This document shows, piece after piece, positions 57,939 through 64,000 of a DNA stretch of 64,000 nucleotides. The stretch is from NCBI GenBank assembly GCA_936450465.1, contig OW388302.1, forward strand, positions 61,564,387 to 61,628,386. Reading direction: 5' to 3'. Source of the stretch: Gibbula magus. Its lineage: Eukaryota; Mollusca; Gastropoda; Trochida; Trochidae. The notes under the pieces are model-generated. The model made no database searches, had not been told where the DNA came from, and saw only the letters and a program-made list of their open reading frames with translations. Both the position numbers and the translations under genes were made by a program. Each line of letters opens with the position of its first letter. Positions within the stretch are counted from its first letter, which is position 1.

Positions 57939-58904
57939 CAGCCCGCCCGCCAGTCGCGGACCGCCGCTCTCCTTGTACAAAAGCTCAAGTTCTCTGTCGG
58001 CTTAATCTCATCGCTGTGTTCAGTTCTTTGTAAATGTACACGGTGCATGTGTGTGTGTGTACGTTTGTATGTATGTATGTATTCTCGGGTTTCTGTTGCC
58101 CTACCAACAGGCATCATCCCAAACAAACAAAAATACCAGGATAGGATTTTTTCTTTACTTTTTTTTTTTTTTTTTTTTGCATACTGAAGAGCAGTTTACA
58201 TATTTGGGAGACGGCTGGTTCACCAAAAGACCACGCATATTATAGGTGATCGTTACTATACCAACAGGCACTGTGTTGTTTAATGTTGATAATCATGATA
58301 GGGACTGTATTTTATAGCGCTTTTTGTAGTCTCGTTGCCATGGAAACGCGATGCATAAGAGCGTCCTCAAGACTATGTTATACGCTATTTATCTTACTGA
58401 CTATGCGCCAATGATGTGTCATTTTGTTTGAATGATGTGAAAATAATCTCATTTTCTAAATACAATATTAAAAAGTGGCATTGTCCGATGTGTTGGTTTT
58501 CTTTCTATGCACACTGCTGGTACTGTGACTGGGACTATGTGTGATTATGCTGTCAGCAATGCAAATGTTTCTTCTGCTTTCCTTGGACGCGTCAAGAGTT
58601 TTATCAGTTCGCCGGATTCGAACCACCACTGCTGCAGATGTTGGTGCAGAAGCTCCTAAGGTCAAGCATTGTCTATGTCAATATACTTAAATTTAGATCG
58701 ACAAAATCTCATTGCCGATGGGGCATATGCGAGACTCTGAGCGCTTTCATATTAGACCCTCGGACTGAATACATGCTCAAGTTTGCATACGTAGAAAAAC
58801 AAACGCCTAAGAGTAAGAGTAGTAATGGAGAATGCTTTGGAAGCAGTGAATTCTTGGAAAAGAATCAACGAGCCTCGCAGTTCTCGAATTCGCTTCTCCT
58901 AATG

Positions 58905-59010
58905 TGACATGGGTCTCCTGCGTTGTGTCCCTGGGCAAGACACTTCATCCACATTGCACTCAGTTCGCCCAGCTGTATAAATGGGAACACGGGAAGTATG
59001 GAACCTCCCT
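58905..59010 (+). mobile_element. Body of the third SINE family, plus orientation
   Basis: GTTGTGTCCCTGGGCAAGAC, ACTTCATCCACATTGCACTC and CCAGCTGTATAAATGGGAAC match the minus-strand copy at 49,760-49,850. No head is seen. Confidence 0.6.
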
Positions 59011-59089
59011 AAGAAACGAACCCTATGTTGGGTGGCATGCACACTTCACATCATCCTAATGAGTAGCTTTTTTAAGGTGTTCACATTAA

Positions 59090-59450
59090 AATGGCCGCTC
59101 GATGGTAGTTCAAAGGATCGGACTGATGTTGCAAAACTTAAACACTCCGATTAGAGTTTTATTCGTTGTACAATGATGGAATGGTTAATCATCTTGCTGA
59201 CTGAACTGCTAAATTCGCGAGAGACCTACAAATAAATACCCCTCACACTGACGAGTTCCACACAACTGTCGCTTTAATCTTTGCACCATTTTCTTTCAAT
59301 ACTGTTTACCAATTTCTAAGGATACGGCTTATTGAGTCGTGCGACATGTTTTACCCCCCTAACGTAACAATAGAATTATAAAATTGAATAATTGATGGCA
59401 CATTTGAGAAAAAAACTTCCAAAATCGTGCTACAGCGCCTTTAAGAGGAA
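59090..59450. mobile_element. Copy of the GTGCTACAGCGCC element
   Basis: ATGTTTTACCCCCCTAACGT, GCACATTTGAGAAAAAAACT and ATCGTGCTACAGCGCCTTTA, as in 22,640-22,755. The left boundary is uncertain. Confidence 0.5.
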
Positions 59451-60130
59451 AGAGGTAGTAGGCTGCCTAACACGAGCACCGGAAGTTGAATACGTTCATA
59501 ATTTGATAGCACAGAATAGATGAGGTTAGCAGATAGAGAAAACTTTTATTTGACCTTGCAGTTTTTGGGGATACATAACGGTTCTTGAGAAGTCCAAAGT
59601 GTCACATGTGCATGGACGACAGCCTGTGCTATAAGCCCATCTGTCATTTTGGGCTTTTTTGGACTAAAACGACATTGTCACACACAGAAAATATGACCTG
59701 GTTTTAAATCATTTGGCAGTTCCAAGTTCCTACGCCTATGTTTGGAATAACAGGCCAAACTTTTCTCTCATACATCGCCCCTCTCCTCATTGCTTCTAAC
59801 ATCCCAACAGTTTAAAACATATTAGAATTTGGGCGATTTAACTATATTAATTACTGTTGTCATGGAGACGCGTGCAAAGGTCAAATGTAAATACATGAAG
59901 ACCAGCAGTAGTCGATATTATCAAAAATAAAAACGGATACCAGTGCCGTGTCAAATACGCACAAACAAATCTTAAAAGCTTCCGCAGGATTTTGTTTATT
60001 TTTAGACCGCGTCTGAAAATGCTCAATAAGCAAATTCAAATGTTATGTTCTTTATTCCCAAAAAAACGACACCATTGGTGGTACACTATGTCAACCTAAC
60101 TTTTGGGATTGCGTTTTTCTGAAATATATA
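59451..60130. other. Non-genic DNA
   Basis: Nothing recognised. Confidence 0.4.
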
Positions 60131-60138
60131 TTTTATGT

Positions 60139-60425
60139 TATGGGGGGTTGCGCAGTGGTTCGCGCGTTTGATTTCGGATCAAGGGCCCCGTGGTTCGAAT
60201 CCCGCCAGGGGCACGGCAGTAGAGAACAGTTACTGTTCTACACGCAGTACGTTTTGGGTGCAATGCTACACTGTATTTCAGTGCAGTACCACCAATGGTT
60301 CGCTAGTTCCAGCCGCTGCTCGCAGATTTCACCGCAATGCATAGTCACATTGCGTTGCGGGCTTTCTCCCTACACTAATTTAATACCAGCAGCCGTGAAA
60401 TAAACTTGAAAGCGGCGTTAAACCG
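60139..60425 (+). mobile_element. tRNA-headed SINE copy
   Basis: Box A TTGCGCAGTGGTTCGCGCGT, box B GTGGTTCGAATCCCGCC, body and tail AAAGCGGCGTTAAACCG. A second scrap of the body (GTCGCAGGTTTCACTGCAAT) follows at 60,450-60,480. Confidence 0.9.
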
Positions 60426-61500
60426 TTGTCTATTTGGTAGTTCCAAGATGTAGTCGCAGGTTTCACTGCAATACATTTCCACGAAGTCCTGTGTTACCCA
60501 TCGCCTTGGTGTCCATCACATTACCGCTGAACGGGATCTCAGTAGATATTGTATGTGCGCTTCGTTCAACTATACTGAACTCGTGCGAAGACACACACAT
60601 TCAGTTATTTTCATAAAATACCTTATTTTGGTAATGCGGATATTGTTGTCCCTCGATTATCGACGTCTTTAATATATTATTGATCACAAAGGTTTTAATG
60701 ACTGAATTAAATGACAAAATCTAGAATTTCATCGTAGATATTAAGTATTCAGGTTCTTGGTTATATTGTCTAAGGGGACATAACTCTTACCATACCCACA
60801 GACAATGACGTCATTTGTTACAAAGAGGTGCTTAGGCATCACGGACATGTGTTTATTTTATGGTTTTCTGCCTTATGTTAGACATTTATCAAAATTGAAA
60901 CTCCATAAACTAACTTTACCTCATCTTGAATTCAATTTCAACATGCCCCGGAGATCAATCATGGTCTAATATTGTGTAGAAATAATTCAATGTAGTTTGT
61001 TACAATCACACATAATGTAAACTGACTACATTGTTTCATCAATTTCAATGTGAACCTCTGTTAAACAAAATCTGTAAATTTATTTTTATTTATTGTCTAT
61101 GATACAATCGAAAATTTAAATTAACTACTTTATTTCACCAGTTTCAATATAAATACACGAGTAATATGAATTGTTTATTTCACACACCAATTGCAACTTT
61201 TTGTACAGTACAATTCCATGTAGCTGGTGTTAGTTTCGCAGTCTCCCCGGGAGGCTAGATACTGACAGCTGTACGTGTGGTCGTCACACTGGGCTGAAGT
61301 ATAAGTAAATACATAACACATAATAAAGGATAATTACCGACAACTTATACAAACAATCAGACACATAAATAAAAACATGAATTAATGGATAAATTGATTA
61401 ATAATTACAACTGTACTCACAATCGTCATACTGGGCTGAATTTTTTTTTTAAATGGATAAGTTAATGAATAAATACACAAACAATACTGGCAACTGTACA

Positions 61501-61667
61501 ATTTTATGGATACACAACTTCTTCATTCTATGCAGGCGACGTTTCGACATACATGTATATACTAATGTCGTTGTCAAGTAATGTACTGTTCCCTGCCTGA
61601 CAACGACATTAATATCTATGTCGAAACGTCGCCTACATAGAATAAAGAAGTTGTGTAGTCATAAAAT
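61501..61667. repeat. Foldback element with GAAACGTCGCC arms
   Basis: Left ACACAACTTCTTCATTCTAT, GCAGGCGACGTTTCGACATA; right TATGTCGAAACGTCGCCTAC, ATAGAATAAAGAAGTTGTGT. An inner ATGTCGTTGTCA pairs with TGACAACGACAT. The arm shares GAAACGTCGC and AATAAAGAAGTTG with 18,005-18,072. Confidence 0.88.
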
Positions 61668-61721
61668 TGTTCTACGTCATTCTACATCCCCTCAATTTCT
61701 AGAATGCGCATAAAAGAAGAA

Positions 61722-61795
61722 ATCTCGCAGCTAATGGCTGCAATACTGCCGAAGCGGCGCTAAACAATAACTCACTCACTCACTCACTCAAAGTA
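61722..61795 (+). mobile_element. Tail of the second SINE type
   Basis: CTCGCAGCTAATGGCTGCAA, TACTGCCGAAGCGGCGCTAA and five CACT repeats match the insert at 38,172-38,232. Confidence 0.75.
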
Positions 61796-61897
61796 GAAAT
61801 GAATACAGAGGGAAATTGCTGATTGAATGAATGAAAAATGGCGGATGAATGAAGGTTGAATGAATAACTATTAACTGGATGCACTTTGATCATCGTA

Positions 61898-61911
61898 CTG
61901 CACTAGCGGAT

Positions 61912-61946
<35 letters not shown>

Positions 61947-62090
61947 CGTCCAGGGGGTCCGGACCCCCCCCTTTTCAAAACCATGTATAAGATTTGGGAC
62001 CTGACCACCCCCCCCCCCCCCCCCCCCCCCCCCTGAGTGGAATTTTTTTTGGGACCCCCCCCTTTCAAAAATCCTGGATCCGCCCTTGTA
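61898..62090. mobile_element. Foldback MITE with GGATCC ends, poly(G) and poly(C) arms
   Basis: CACTAGCGGATCCGGGGG at the left and CTGGATCCGCCCTTG at the right, with TACTG on both sides as a possible target duplication. Inside are about 32 Gs, then GGGGGTCCGGACCCCCCC, then about 27 Cs. The homopolymer lengths are probably unreliable. Confidence 0.7.
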
Positions 62091-62744
62091 CTGTCCAGAT
62101 CAACTGCAGCTCTGAGTGACTGTTTTAGGTTTTTGAGTTTCAACGATCCCATTTCGTTTGATTTTGTCTTACCCTTTTCTAGAAAAGCATTGGCGGCGTG
62201 AAGGAGACAGATGAACGAAATCTACAAGGGAAGCAAATCACTGAATAAATACAAATTCTTCCAATAATTCCATCAACTATAACTGGAACTATGATCACGG
62301 TTTCATAAGATACGCAACACCAATAAAACATTTCGACACCACTACGACCGACTACAGTGTTGCAGTAGATAAGCACGTGGTAGAAAATGATTCAACCGTG
62401 TCTTTTAAATCAACACATATAAGGTTTAAGATACAATTATGGTTCAACTTGGCATGGAACGACGTCTTAATTTTACAAGGAAGTTTATAACATTTACCGC
62501 AAGTAGCAAGCGCGAAGATTTCATTGCTGAATGGAGAGGGTCTGAGTGATTTGGTCGAACAACGTACGTTCTATCTGTGGGAATCGGACAGACTCGCTCC
62601 TGACCCGGTCTATTTCTCTCTTATTTGTATAGATCTGTAAACGAAACATGAATAATTGCGCTTTCTGGTATAGCTGTGTTCATTCCATTAACTGTTTTAA
62701 ATAGTACAAACTTCATTACTTCAATGCTTCATAGATGAATGACG

Positions 62745-64000
62745 TAAATTCCCATACCCATTTACTTCAATCATACCCATTAATTTCAATGCATACCCAT
62801 TTAATATACAAGATATACGCATTTACTTCAATCCATACCCATTAACTTCAATCCATACCTTTGAATTCAATATAAACCTATTTTCTTTAAAAGATATCTA
62901 TTTACGCCAACACATACCCATTTACTTCAATACATACCCATTTACTTCAATGCATACGCATTTACTTCAAAACATACCCATTTACTTCAATGCATACCCA
63001 TTTACTTCAATTCATACCCATTTACTTCAATTCATACCCATTTACTTCAATGCATACCCATTTACTTCAATACATTCCCATTGACTTCAATACATTACCA
63101 TTTACTTCAATACATACCCATTTACTTCAATTCATACCCATTTACCTCAATACATACCCATTTACTTCAATTCATACCCATTTACTTCAATACATTCCCA
63201 TTTAGTTCAATACATACCCATTTACTTCAATACATACCCATTTACTTCAATACATTCCCATTTACTGCAATACATTCCAATTTACTTCAATACATACCCA
63301 TTTACTGCAATACATACCCATTTACTTCAATACATACCCATTTACTTCAATTCATAATATTTACTTTAATACATACCACTTTACTTCAATGCATATCCAT
63401 TTACTTCAATTCATAATATTTACTTCAATACATACCAATTTACTTCAATGCATACCCATTTCCTTCAATACATTCCCATTTACGTCAATTCATACCCATT
63501 ACTTCAATACATACCCATTTACTTCAATACATTCCCATTTACGTGAATACATACCCATTTACTTCAATACATACCCATTTACTTCAATACATTCCCATTT
63601 ACTTCAATAAATACCCATTTACTTCAATACATTCCCATTTACTTCAATAAGTACCCATTTACTTCAATACATTCCCATTTACTTCAGTGCATAGCAATTT
63701 ACTTCAATTCATTCCCATTTACTACAATACATTCCAATATACTTCAATACATTCCCATTTACTTCAATACATACCCATTTACTTCAATTCATACCCATTT
63801 ACTTCAATACATTCCCATGTATTCCCATTTACGTCAATACATTCCCATTTACTTCAATACATAGCCATTTACTTCAATACATACACATTTACTTCAATAC
63901 ATAACTATTTACTTCAATACATTCCCATTTACTTCAATACATTCCCATTTACTTCAATGCATACCCATTTACTTCAATACATTCCCATTTACTTCAATAC
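62745..64000 (+). repeat. 20-bp satellite TACCCATTTACTTCAATACA, about 62 units, running off the window
   Basis: Units are irregular at the left (62,745-62,990) and then regular to the right edge. Two main variants, CATACCCATT and CATTCCCATT, are intermixed. Apparent proteins of HTHLLQFIPIYFNS type are translation artefacts. Confidence 0.97.

Noticed and set aside
62745..64000. Open frames rich in HTHLLQ and FTSI repeats
   Set aside because: Direct translation of a 20-bp satellite, which stays open in several frames; no coding signature.

Overview
The window is eukaryotic nuclear DNA, most likely from a mollusc and probably a gastropod. The reasons are two intron-rich genes with GT-AG splice sites, an AT-rich background, many microsatellites and foldback elements, and a tRNA-headed SINE family. 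The SINE tail (AGCGGCGTTAAAC followed by CTCAC or CACT runs) is a type I associate with gastropod and bivalve genomes. The species call is an inference. No prokaryotic operon, rRNA gene, CRISPR array or convincing functional tRNA gene is present.

Layout. (1) 1-4005, plus strand: the 3' part of a gene whose 5' end lies outside the window. Six phase-consistent coding exons (729-783, 1241-1492, 1959-2465, 2741-2790, 3038-3324, 3858-4005) encode the last 432 residues of an unrecognised animal protein. It has a conserved-looking alpha/beta segment and a Ser/Pro/Arg-rich tail. A further exon at 2-51 is possible. (2) About 4.0-27.5 kb: a 3'UTR-like tract, then a long non-genic region of mobile-element remnants. 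It holds foldback elements of a family with 9-bp target duplications, a perfect 46-bp inverted repeat, a 31-bp minisatellite carrying 25 TGAGTCA sites, a cluster of tRNA-like fragments and a 200-N assembly gap. (3) 28,072-51,020, plus strand: a complete eight-exon G protein alpha subunit gene of the Gq/11 class (352 aa). All G-box residues, the MACC palmitoylation site and the EYNLV C-terminus are present. Its 12-kb first intron holds a rearranged LINE, several SINEs, a hAT-type MITE with a perfect 8-bp target duplication, and a tandem satellite. (4) 51,021-about 55,960: a probable long 3'UTR or downstream region with several minisatellites. (5) 56-64 kb: non-genic DNA with SINEs and foldback elements, ending in a 20-bp satellite that runs off the window.

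The most unusual signal is at exon-intron borders. At five Gq borders (exon 2 donor, exon 3 acceptor, exon 3 donor, exon 5 donor, exon 7 acceptor) and one border of the upstream gene, a short stretch spanning the splice junction, including real exon bases, is repeated inside the adjoining intron. Copies are few or many and range from near-identical to decayed. The exon 3 donor has six extra copies over 1.1 kb, several keeping a GTCAGT donor; using any of them would give an immediate in-frame stop. I know of no standard element that explains this. It should be tested as a local microduplication process, as decoy splice sites, or as an assembly artefact.

The two genes have no evident functional link beyond being neighbours on the same strand.
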